64,000 nt of DNA, taken from the NCBI RefSeq assembly GCF_020509005.1, contig NC_063022.1, forward strand, positions 2,480,001 through 2,544,000, in the 5' to 3' direction. Origin of the DNA: Fulvia fulva (Eukaryota > Ascomycota > Dothideomycetes > Mycosphaerellales > Mycosphaerellaceae). Numbering within the stretch: position 1 is the stretch's first letter; each line of letters starts with the position of its first letter. A program made the translations under genes and the position numbers. Below are positions 1 through 9,299 of this stretch, piece by piece. The notes beneath the pieces were generated by a model that was given only the letters and a program-made list of their open reading frames with translations, had not been told where the DNA came from and searched no databases.

Positions 1-1045
1 TCTTTGCTTTGTACGCGTTGTTATAGGCTTCCTAGTTTGCTTAGGTGCGTCGCTGCTCCTATCTCCTTCTTGCTCTCCTTGCCTCCTTGACTTTGGCTAT
101 GCACTCTAGTGTCCAGTATAGCTTCTGGTATAGCGACCATCTCTTCTCAGGTATATAGGCCTAGGCTGCCCTTTGTATAGCTTCTATCAGCTACTCTACT
201 GCTTGGTCAATCCCCTCCGTTATGTGTATGTTGTCAATGTTCACCTGTTCTAGTTCGCCTTCTAGCCGCTACTGTACTAGTGTCCACTCGGCCTGCTTCT
301 AGTAGAGCCTCCTCTTAGGTTCCCTCTCCTCCTTAACTATAAGTTGGATGTCGGTTTGGATCGGATAGTAGTCTGATAAGGACTCTAGTTAGTCATTAAC
401 TGTGCAGCTTTCTACCCGTCGTGTTAAGGCGTAGGACATAAAGTATAGGTCTAGCGTGCTAGAACTGTTGTTTCTAGCCTAAGTTTCTGTTCCCTTTGGC
501 GTGATCAAGTCCATTTGGGCTGTTTCCATCTGACCAATAAGCCTCCCTACTAAGAAGTGGTGTGCTAGGGTGAAGTCCGATCCCTACTTTAGGTAGTAGA
601 GGTTGAAATCTCCTATTACGATGTTGTGGTTTTGTTGGTCCATTACTTCCGGGAGCCTTCCTAGCGTGTGTAGTTGTGTGCTGCTTCTGGACTCTAGAGG
701 TGGGTTGTATACGCTATAGATCAGGACTTGGCCTTAAGTTGTTTTGAGCTACACTGTAGTGATATCCCTGTCGGTTCTTGGCCAGGCCTACTAGTCCTCT
801 GCTAGTACCTTCTTACTGACATAGATACAAGTTCGTGGGACTCCCTCGGTTCTGTTTATTACTACGTAGTATCTCGGGTCTCGTATAGTTGATAGAATCC
901 TAGAGTGTGGGTTGATCTATAGTTCCTATATTGCTATAATGTAGTGTTCCTCCGGGTCTAAGGCTTGTAGAAAGCTCCTTTGGACCTTGTCTTTGCTTCT
1001 GTTCACATTATACTGAATGATTGATAGTCTGTTAGTGTGAGGCAT
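1..1045 (-). pseudogene. Tad-1 ORF2, endonuclease domain (partial)
   Basis: Candidate start ATG at 1,045, 84 bases after the ORF1 stop. The frame opens MPHTNRLSIIQYNVNRSKDK, the typical N-terminus of a LINE APE-type endonuclease, with QYNVN supplying the catalytic Asn. Further on come INPHSR, the CIYVSKK stretch and GDFNLYY with the conserved GDFN motif. This domain nicks target DNA to prime reverse transcription. TAG codons interrupt it at expected Trp or Gln positions. It is cut by the window edge before the reverse transcriptase. Confidence 0.8.
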
Positions 1046-1128
1046 CAGGACATGTTTGTGTCTAGGTCCGTTTAGTCTTGCTATTGGTCTTACTGTTAGT
1101 TTTCCCGTCCCTCCTCCTGTTCTTCCCT

Positions 1129-2337
1129 TTAGGGTTGGCTCCCTATCATTTGGTTGATTCTCATTTGTCTATTGCTCTGCGCTGCCTTGTACAAGAACGT
1201 TGGTCTCCCTATTGCTGGCACTATTTGTGGCTCCTCTTGTGGCCGGGGTCTCTTATTCGGGTGGGTGGTTCTCTCTGGTTGTTTCTGTTCACCTACTAGG
1301 AACCTGGTTGGTGTTGTTACCCTTGCTTCCCGCGCTCTCCACTGGGCTGATAGTCTAACTGGGCATTGGTTTGACCATGCCGGGTGTTTTCTCCCACATG
1401 CTGCGCATCTTGTGTCCTCCTTCCGTTTTTGGCACTCTTGGGTCGCGTGATCACCAGCACAGTGTGAGCAGACTGGTGTGGCTTTGCTACACTTTGGGGC
1501 AATATGTCCGTACTGTTGACAGTTGAAACATTGAAGGATTCTGTAGTTGCTCTAATAGATTTCTACATCCAGCCTCTCAAAGTCCTAGTATAACCCTTGG
1601 TCTAAGACCTTGTTCGCTTGCTCTAGTGTTGCAACCTATAAGATTAGCGAGGAGGCCCTCTTGCCCTCCTCTATCTTCTTCTTGACCCACGCTGTCTTTG
1701 TGATCTATAGTCCTAGTGCTGTTACCTAGTTTTGCCTCTAGAGGTTTGGTGTATCCCTTTGTGTATTAAAGGTTCGTGGGACCCTATACGCAATTACTAT
1801 GTACTGTTAATAGGAGACTTTCGCTATGCTCCCGATCTTCAGTGTCCACTCCTTGTTTATTTCGAGGGCCTTCTTGTCCTATACGTATGCTATAAACAGC
1901 TTGACCCCTTTGTTGTCTACCCTTGCCCCTACTATTCCCTTTACTCCGATCTTCTCGACTATCTCCCTCCCGGTCATCTTTCCTATCTCTTCCTTCTCTT
2001 TCTGGTCCGTAATATAGACTCGTAGTACTATGCTTTGAGGGGGGGTGGGTTGGCTCGCGATTGTTGCCCAGGTCGTTAGGCCCTAGGTCTGTCTCGGGTC
2101 TCTTTGAGGGTTGTTTCTTACGTTTCGTGTTGCTGCCTCGATTGCCATGTTGATCGTAGTGCTTGTTTGTCGTTTGAGCGCCTTCAGTCCCCCGAGCAGT
2201 TCGCTCATTACTCTTTTTAGTACTCTCTCCGGAAACCTCCCTTCTTCTGCCGCTACCATCTCTTCCGCCTTCTTACAGAGCGTCCTCTACTCGTCTCCCC
2301 CTTGCTCTCGGTCGTCTACTCCCGTCGTCGTCGCCAT
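1129..2337 (-). pseudogene. Tad-1 ORF1, gag-like RNA-binding protein with zinc knuckles
   Basis: Read from an ATG at 2,337 to a TAA at 1,131-1,129, 403 codons in one unbroken frame but with about ten internal TAG/TAA codons where Trp or Gln is expected (RIP signature). The protein starts MATTTGVDDREQGG. Its C-terminal part has a CCHC knuckle, CFNCQQYGHIAPKC, followed by a second Cys/His cluster (VCSHCAGDH) and CAACGRKHPAWSNQC, the arrangement usual for ORF1 of Tad1-clade LINEs. The role would be RNA binding and particle formation in retrotransposition. The stops make it non-functional as it stands. Confidence 0.8.
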
Positions 2338-2399
2338 TTTTCAATCCGTTCAGGGGTTTTATATAGATGTCTTTCTCTTGTGTCTATATAAACCAACTA

Positions 2400-3400
2400 T
2401 ATAGGCAATAGTAGTAGTAGGCAAGAATCGACCCCCTCCGAAGGCAAGTAAGGCGGTACGCCTATACATTACTAATCCGGCGGAGAAACAAGAAATCGTA
2501 GCCCTAATAAGCAAGGAGATTGTCGACAGAATCGGCCAAAAGGAGGTAGTTAGGGCGAGGGTAGAGGCAATAGGCGTAGTAAGACTCTTTACCGTATAAG
2601 AGTCTAATAGACGAAAGCTAGAGACCTATAAAGAGTGGACTACTAAAGTCGCGAAGTCGGTACGAGTCTCCTACTAATAGTATACCGTTATCGCCTACGG
2701 GGTCCCTAGGACATTTAAGGTCGAAGACCTTCCCTACCTCTAAGTATAGAACTAGAACACCTCCCTAGGAGTACGACTAACGAAGGCGGCATAGCTATAT
2801 AAGATAGTAGACCGAGAAAAGACGTATTTATCGCTTATTATTTAGGTAGAGACAGCGGAATAAGCTAACTAGATACTAGACAATAGGCTATTCTAGAACT
2901 ACGAGAGAATAGACACGGAGATCTATTAGAGTAGCTATAGGGTACTACAATGCTTCTAATGCTAACAGTACGGTTATATAGCCCTAAAATACGGGGAGAA
3001 GACCCTAAGGTGTCCTTACTACGTAGGCCTATACTAGGGAAGGGAATGCCGAAAAAAGGAGAGTAGGTACGTATACTACGGCAGAAGGCACCTAGCGTAT
3101 TCAAGCTAATACCCGGCTAGAATAGTAGTATAAGAACGATCGAGACAAGTAAGGATCTCTATACTAGCTAGGTACCCCTAACGATAGTAGGAGGGACCTA
3201 CCGTATATAAGGGCTTCGAGCCGAGTAAAAGGAAGAGGGTAGAAGAGACGAATAAGGGAACCTAACCGTAAACGTATCTACCTCCCGGTAGGCCTCGACA
3301 CCTTAACCGGGCTGCTAACGAACTAGGCTAAATACGAATCTTTAGGGCGCCCTAGTAGCCCTAGGGCTAGCCGGATAGCGAGGTATAGGCTTAGGAGATA
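2400..3400 (+). pseudogene. Tad-2 ORF1 (gag-like), RIP-degraded
   Basis: Between many stops one can read KNRPPPKASKAVRLYITNP and EIVDRIGQKEVVRARVEAIG, then a track of expected Trp/Gln positions turned to stops. Around 2,930-3,070 is a degraded zinc-knuckle region in which Cys codons have become Tyr or Ser. It resembles the better preserved ORF1 of Tad-1. The minus-strand ORF across 2,865-3,104 is only an antisense shadow. Confidence 0.7.
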
Positions 3401-3429
3401 TAGTAGGTTAGTACGGAAATAGACCTTAC

Positions 3430-6400
3430 GGATAATAAATAATACTATATAACGACATTACTATCGTATAGTATAACGTAAACAAAAGTAGGGACATAGT
3501 CTAGCGCCACTTTCTATAAGAGCTAGACCCGCTACGGTACTACGTTATTACGGTATAGGAACTATAGATCAACCCCTACGTAGGACTCCTAGCTACTTGT
3601 AATGACCGGAGATACTACACCGTAATCGCGGGCTAACGAGGCGTTATCCCGAGGACATATATATACGTAAGCAAGACTATAGACCTTGAGTCGTAGAAGG
3701 TTATACTACCGTAGTAGGGCAACCTAGGAGACATAACATTAATCTAGATCGACACGATATAAGGCCCTATCTAGATCTATAACGTTTATAACCCGCTACC
3801 GCGGGGTCGGACGAGTAGGGAACTAGGAACCCTCGCCTACCTAGAGCGGACCCTAAGCTAAGACATAAAGTAAGTACTCCTCGGCGACTTCAACCTCTAC
3901 TAGCTATAGTAGGGACTCGAATTCACTCCCCCGTACGCGTTTCTAGGGGGAAAGCTACTAGATATAACCGTACGCTACGGAATGGCCTTAGTAATACTAA
4001 AGGGAACAGAGACGTAGAAGGCCCGTACTAGTATAAGTACGATCGACCTATACTTTCTATTACGAGAACTTGAAGAGAGACTAGTCTAATGCCGACCGAA
4101 CTACGCGCTAGAAGCCTCCTTAGACTATATCCCTATCTAAACGACGCTAGAGGTAAAGGCGATAGAGGAGCTAGTAAACGAACTACGCCGTAACTAGAAG
4201 AAGGTACGCTAGGACGATATAAGAGGCTTCCTAATAGCGAACCTACTATAGTATAGAGAACTCGAGACGACAGCTTAGCTAGATTAAGTAGCGGATCAGA
4301 TTACCTCGGTTATATAGTAAGTAGCGGAATAATATACGCCGTTACTCCGGCCCTTAACGTAGTAGAAGGCCTTCTAGACCCCTAAATGCTCTACGAAGGT
4401 AAGGGAGGCTAGAGGGGCAAGGCGACAGTAGACGAAGGAGTATACCTAAGAGACGTAGGAGCAATACTATCGCGCGATATAAGAGAAGAAGGCATAGATA
4501 AGACGCGATAAGCTATAGGACTAGAGAGCGACGATCGGGCTCGTTATAGAAAACCCGGAACAGATATAGAGACTTACTAAATAGGCACGACTACCTAAAG
4601 AGCAACAAGCCCCTCACTTCCCCCTAATTGTAGACCGCGAAGGGATTGCCTAGGCTACGCCCCGGGGTAAGGCAAAAGTATTAGCCGACTATTTCTTTTC
4701 GACGTAAGTAGAGGTAGACCTTACGGATATCGACCCGAGTATATACCCGGAACCCCTAGATATAGATTAGGCGGTTAGCTCTAATATAGTAATAGGAGTT
4801 ATAAGTAAGCTAAAAGGACGAAAAGCCCTAGGCCTAGACAGGATACTAAACGTACTACTAAAAGAGTATAGAGAAGAGATCGCGCCGAGCCTTATAAACC
4901 TATTTACCGCGTACCTACGGCTAGGGTATTACCCGAAGCCGTATAGAGAGTCTATAACAGTAGTGCTACGTAAGCTATAGAAGGAAGACTATGCTTAGCC
5001 CAAGTCGTACAGACTAATAGCACTTCTAAATACGATAGGGAAGGTCCTAGAAAAGATAGTAGCCTAGAGACTTACGTAGCTAGCCGAGGACAACCACGTA
5101 CTCCTAGTAACACAGATAGGGGGAAAAAGCTAGCGATCGACACTAATAGTAATAGAGCTAATTAGGGAGCAAATTCAGACCCTCTAGCACTACGGTAGGA
5201 ACCGAGCGGCGTCCTTACTATCCCTCGATATCGTAGGGGCCTTCGACAACGTCTTATACGAAAGGCTAATACATATCCTATAGCAGAAAGGCATCCCCTA
5301 GTAGGTAACGTCGTTTGTCTACTCCTTTCTCTAGGAACGGACGACATACCTAGTCCTAGGAAGGTATACGTCCGACCCGGTAAAGGCAGAGACTGGAATA
5401 CCTTAGGGATCTACTCTCTCCTCTATCCTGTTTCTAATATTTATGTCGGACCTAATCCCCCTACTCACCTCTCCGTAAACCTTAGTATCGGGGTTCGTAG
5501 ACGATACAAACATCCTAGCTTAGTCAGACTCGACAGAAGAGAACTATCGCCTCCTTAAAGATAGGCATAAGAAATGCGAGGAGTAGGCAAAGAAGTATAG
5601 TGCCCGGTTCGCCCCTAAAAAGTACTAACTTATACACTTTAGTAAAGCGAGAATATACTATAATCTAAAGGCGGCGGTAAGATTCTAAGGCTACGAGACT
5701 AAGCTATTAGCGGAGCTATGAGTACTAGGGATCTAGCTCGACCCGAAGCTAAGCTAGAATATATAGATTAAGAAAGCCTAGAGTCGAGCGTAAGTTAACG
5801 AAGTCTCAATAAAGAGGCTTACGGCATCTATATAGGGAGTAACATTCGATAAGGCAAGAGTAATGTATAAGGCGATCGTTAGACTAGCTATATTATACGG
5901 GGCATAGATTTAGGGAATAGGAGGCGTAGGCAAGCCGATCCCGAAACGGATAGAGTAACCCCTAGATAGGACATAGGTAGGTAACCTACGTAGGGTACTA
6001 GGCGTATATAAGACAACGTTAATAAGTACGGTAGAAATAGAGACAGGAATACTACTAATCGGCTAGTACATCCGGGGAATAAGAATTTAATACGCGGTAA
6101 AGACGATAGGTTACCTAGTACAAACTACGATCTAGGAGGTAAAGAATAAGATAGAAAGCCGCTACCGGAGAGGGGTAGGACATAGGACAAGCTAAAAAGA
6201 GGATGACCTTACTACCCTTACGGCCGTATAGACAAGCACCGAATGGCTAGCACGAAAGGAGGAGGAGCGTAGGACTCGCTAGGCCGGCGGGAGCAAGGCT
6301 AAGACCTAAAGCCTAGCGGAATAGATAGCGAGCTACCTATAGGAGCAGGACTAGAAAAGGAAGCCCCCTAAGACAATAGGCCCGATAGCGCTCCGAGCCT

Positions 6401-6900
6401 TCTAGAGATACAATTACTAGCTATATAGGGACCTAATAAGGGCCGAAGCAAGTATAGCGATCCAAATTAGGTCCGAACACATTAGATTAAGGGCCTACCT
6501 ATTTAGGAGACGCGTACTAGACATCTATAGCCTAGCCTACTAGTGTAGCTACCTATCGCAAAACCTAGAATATATGCTACTAAGATGCCCGTAGTGGGCG
6601 AGAGGCAGGGGAAATTAGAGGCACTAAGCGGGAAGGAGAGACTATAAGTCAATTATTAGGGACAAAGGTAACATTCGCCGAATCTCTCGGTAGATACTAT
6701 AGTAGAGATACCTCTAGTAGTTTAGTATTGCGAGCAAGACGGAGGAGTAGATAGATAAGAGGCGGAAGCGAGGGGGGTTATAGATAGGGTAGTCATTAGG
6801 GTAGGCCTATAACACTAGCGTACCCCTAATAAGGGAAATTTAAGACGATAACGAGGAGGAAAAGACAGGCGGGAAGGAGGAGGGGTTTTCACTAACACGG
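3430..6900 (+). pseudogene. Tad-2 ORF2: endonuclease, reverse transcriptase, RNase H remnants
   Basis: At about 3,470-3,700 the endonuclease start can be read: QYNVNKSRDIV, then INPYVG, RRYYTVIAG and TYIYVSKT. The GDFNLY motif is at about 3,885-3,900. Near 4,820-4,860 the reverse transcriptase begins (LKGRKALGLDR). The catalytic FVDDTNIL motif is at about 5,490-5,515, so the Asp pair survives. A degraded RNase H-like region and a C-terminal Cys/His region follow to about 6,650. Dozens of TAG/TAA codons rule out function. Confidence 0.8.
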
Positions 6901-6992
6901 TTTCCCCTCTATATATACAAAAATAAGATAGTATAGCTATATAGGCTAAAGGGCACTACAACAGCTTAATGAAATATCTATCTATCTATCTA

Positions 6993-7005
6993 TATAATCT
7001 TATTA
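6993..7005 (+). repeat. Target-site duplication of the Tad-2 LINE, left arm
   Basis: TATAATCTTATTA follows the LINE tail. In the right arm the same 13 bases (as reverse complement) flank both ends of the complete Tad-2 copy, at 16,795-16,807 and 21,947-21,959. The other left-arm copy would lie outside the window. Confidence 0.8.
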
Positions 7006-8623
7006 CTAGCCGGTATTACTAGGAGGGCTACTTCTCCGACGTATCGAATTAGGTAAGGACTTATACTCCTTACAACTTTCGCGAAGGTAACTAGAGAGTA
7101 GGAGAAATGCACTTATCGACTTAGTAGGTTATAGGAGAGAGGTAGTACTACGATCCCGTCTACGTATATAGAAACGGGTACTTACTTATCGCCCGAGAAG
7201 CTCTAAGTAGGTAGATTAAGACGAAGGTCGTACGGAAGCCTCTAAATTTACGGGCGATTACTAAGTTCCTATACGAGATAGTGTTTAGCCGATATAGATA
7301 CTACTATAAGATTGTACTTAATAACGCTAGTATTAACAAAGGGGAGGTAGAGAGGATACTTATTAGTATAGGTATTAAGTACATCCGGATCTTACCCTAC
7401 TATCCGTAGTCAAATATAACTATAGAAGTAGGACATTGACCTGTTCTAGCTATATTAGCTAAGCTTACTAAGAACACCTATAAGTCCTAGGAACGATAGA
7501 ATACTACGGTACTTTAGGCTAATAGAACTACGGTATCTAGAGTTACGGGTATAACGCCGGCGGAGGTTCTATATAGCTATCGTACTATTGTCCCGATCGA
7601 GGTAGAATACCTAATATAGGCGAACTATAAATAGGGATCTATTAGATTAACGGAGGAGCTATTAGCTATTCGGGCGCGTTAGTTATAGGTACGGGACATA
7701 TGTCTTTAGGAGTTATAGTTACGAAGAGTAAGGCTTCGTACCCTAAGTAAGGAATACTTCGATACTAAACGTAGTATTAACTTCTAGGGGTTCTAGGTCG
7801 GAGGTCTTATAGTCAAGTTCGACAAGCCGTATAAGGATAACCTATCTAGAAAGATTAGGTACCGCTAGCTTAGGCCGTATCGTGTAGCTAAGGTGTACTT
7901 AGGGTTTGGTATATACGTCCTCGAAGAGCTTAATAGTACGAGGTTAAAGGGTATATAAGCCCGAGAGAACCTGAAGCTAATCCTATAGTTAAGACCGGAC
8001 CCGGAGCTTAATCTTCCTAACGCTAAAGACATTATAGCGCTAGAGGATAGGGTTAATGTCGAGAATATCGAAAAGGGCGATCTTCCGAACAAGAATAGAC
8101 CTACTACGTCCGGATCTAACGACGAAGAGGATAACGATATACTTCTAATAGGTATTAATAGGGCTGCTATACTTCCGGAACTAGAATCTAAGCCGACGAG
8201 ACTATAGGTACGGCCTTATAACCTTACTACGGAGGAGATGGCCAAATTCACTAGGATTTAGGCTAAAGGAGGGACAGGACTCTATTATTTCTTTTTCTTA
8301 GGCGTAAGGAGTTCACTTAGTGGTTTTGGTTTCTAACCTTAGTTTAACTAGCTTCTAGTTCTAGTACCTAGTTTCTAGCGTACTTGACCGATTTCTAGGC
8401 TATATCCTTGATTTAAGAGCAGGCTTACTATAAAGACTAGACTTCGACTTAGCCTCCTTAGCCCTTATAGAATGAACTTACGATCTCCTTAATAACTCTA
8501 GACTAACTACTTGACTAGACGCCGGACCCGCCTTCTTTACGTATAACTTATAGGTATAGTTTCTTAGTCTATATTAGCGTAGCGGAGGTGAAACTAGGGA
8601 CAGTTTCGTAATAGGGGAGGATA
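7006..8623 (+). pseudogene. Gyp-1 gypsy integrase C-terminal part, left-arm copy
   Basis: Ty3/gypsy integrase sequence with RIP stops: around 7,330-7,440 KGEVERILISIGIKYIRI-PYYP, the usual core region with the catalytic Glu, then ANRTTVSRVTGITPAEVLY near 7,520-7,575, and a basic C-terminal part with VAKVYLGFGIYVLEELNSTR near 7,885-7,935. The reading ends at a purine-rich tract (TAGGGGAGGATA, about 8,613-8,624) that acts as polypurine tract next to the LTR. The rest of the element is missing here because Tad-2 and the arm edge intervene. The minus-strand ORF at 7,865-8,092 is an antisense shadow. Confidence 0.85.
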
Positions 8624-8948
8624 TATTAACGAGCTAAGGGCCCCTTTAGACCCTAAAATTTGCGCGTCGAATCTCGTTAACCTTTAACGGTTAATTACGT
8701 AGCAGAGGTGTATAGGGGTACTACTAAGATATATATAGTTAGGAGGCGACCTTAGTAGGAAGCTAGGATTTACGAAAATATCTCTATAAGGTAAAAATAC
8801 GGGAATCTAAGAATTTCAGATTTATTATCTTTTAGGATCTTAGTATATATTTCACGGCCCGCGGACCGGCAAATATATACACCTACGCGCAAGCCATTCT
8901 AAGGTCACTAGGCGCGCCCTTACTTACTAGGGTAGTTAGTTGTCTATA
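8624..8948 (+). repeat. Gyp-1 3' LTR, left-arm copy
   Basis: Mirror image of the 325-bp LTR at 14,852-15,176, and nearly the same as the LTR at 53,921-54,245 read in reverse. It begins TATTAACGAGC (probably TGTTAAC before RIP) and ends GTCTATA (probably GTCTACA). Confidence 0.9.
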
Positions 8949-9045
8949 ATAGCCGTAGGGGTAGCTAGTATTTATATATTCTAGAACCTTTCTCTATAAT
9001 AGGTACCTCTAGAGGCCGATATATTCGCTTCGTAGTTAGGTTACT
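8949..9045 (-). mobile_element. Scrap of Tad-3 LINE copy D (left-arm mirror)
   Basis: About 97 bp matching the 3' part of the Tad-3 LINE (compare 24,490-24,590 and 29,985-30,080). It is the mirror of 14,755-14,851, the part of the 5'-truncated LINE into which Gyp-1 inserted. Beyond it comes an AT repeat at 9,046-9,066. Confidence 0.8.
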
Positions 9046-9068
9046 TTTATATATATATATAAGCTATA

Positions 9069-9134
9069 ACGTACTTTACTACCGAGCGGGCTATACTACC
9101 GAGCGGGCTACCTTTACTAAGAACTATACTACTT
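9069..9134 (+). repeat. Fot1 terminal inverted repeat (left)
   Basis: Pairs with 10,869-10,934 (a third copy, in the right arm, is at 14,666-14,731). Each contains a direct repeat of CTACCGAGCGGGCTA with 16-base spacing, a possible double transposase-binding site. Confidence 0.85.
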
Positions 9135-9299
9135 ATACTTTAATTACGACGGTATCTTAATACGACGATATCCTATAGAATCGTTACTAGGAGGACAATT
9201 CCTCTTTAGATTCTTCGCTATCTAGTAAGTCTACTTAATAGGTACGTACGTTATACCCCGACTTACTATATCGCTTATAGCGTCGTAGCCTTAGTACTA

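Larger units (their letters stand above)
1..2389 (-). mobile_element. Tad1-type LINE (here Tad-1), 5' half, runs off left edge
   Basis: A non-LTR retrotransposon read on the minus strand: ORF1 (gag-like) at 2,337-1,129 and the endonuclease start of ORF2 from 1,045 to the window edge. The reverse transcriptase lies outside. CA and TG dinucleotides are still fairly common, so this copy is much less RIP-mutated than everything from 2,390 to 54,670, although several TAG codons replace expected Trp or Gln. The 5' end is taken as about 2,389, where sequence shared with the Tad-2 LINE begins. It meets Tad-2 head to head. Family assignment rests on the gag zinc knuckles and the APE-type endonuclease motifs. 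Confidence 0.85.
2390..6992 (+). mobile_element. Tad-2 LINE, left-arm copy, 5' truncated at the arm edge
   Basis: A heavily RIP-mutated Tad1-type LINE. Compared with the right-arm copy it lacks the first ~540 bases. It ends in a short (TATC)n tail at about 6,976-6,992, followed by TATAATCTTATTA, which is the target-site duplication seen intact around the right-arm copy. It sits inside the gypsy element Gyp-1, in its integrase region. Confidence 0.9.

Noticed and set aside
1078..2404. Plus-strand ORFs in the first 2.4 kb, some with hydrophobic N-termini resembling secreted or membrane proteins
   Set aside because: They lie opposite the well-supported Tad-1 ORF1 and ORF2 with zinc knuckles and endonuclease motifs.
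2865..3104. 79-codon ORF repeated at 20,696-20,935
   Set aside because: Antisense to Tad-2 ORF1. The repetition reflects the palindrome and not selection.
5162..5347. 61-codon ORF repeated at 18,453-18,638
   Set aside because: Antisense to the Tad-2 reverse transcriptase. Identical twice only because of the palindrome.
6976..6998. TATC/TATA repeats as a microsatellite or CRISPR-like array
   Set aside because: They are the 3' tails of LINE copies. The same tail appears at every Tad-2 and Tad-3 end (24,056, 30,485, 37,340, 54,655), and CRISPR arrays are not expected in a fungal genome.
7865..8092. 75-codon minus-strand ORF (and its twin at 15,708-15,935)
   Set aside because: Antisense to the Gyp-1 integrase C-terminus. 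It is open only because RIP removes CA/TG on both strands in that frame. No domain.
9046..9066. AT-repeat as a replication origin or centromere element
   Set aside because: Only about 20 bases, at a LINE target site (TATATATAAA duplication). Nothing else supports an origin.
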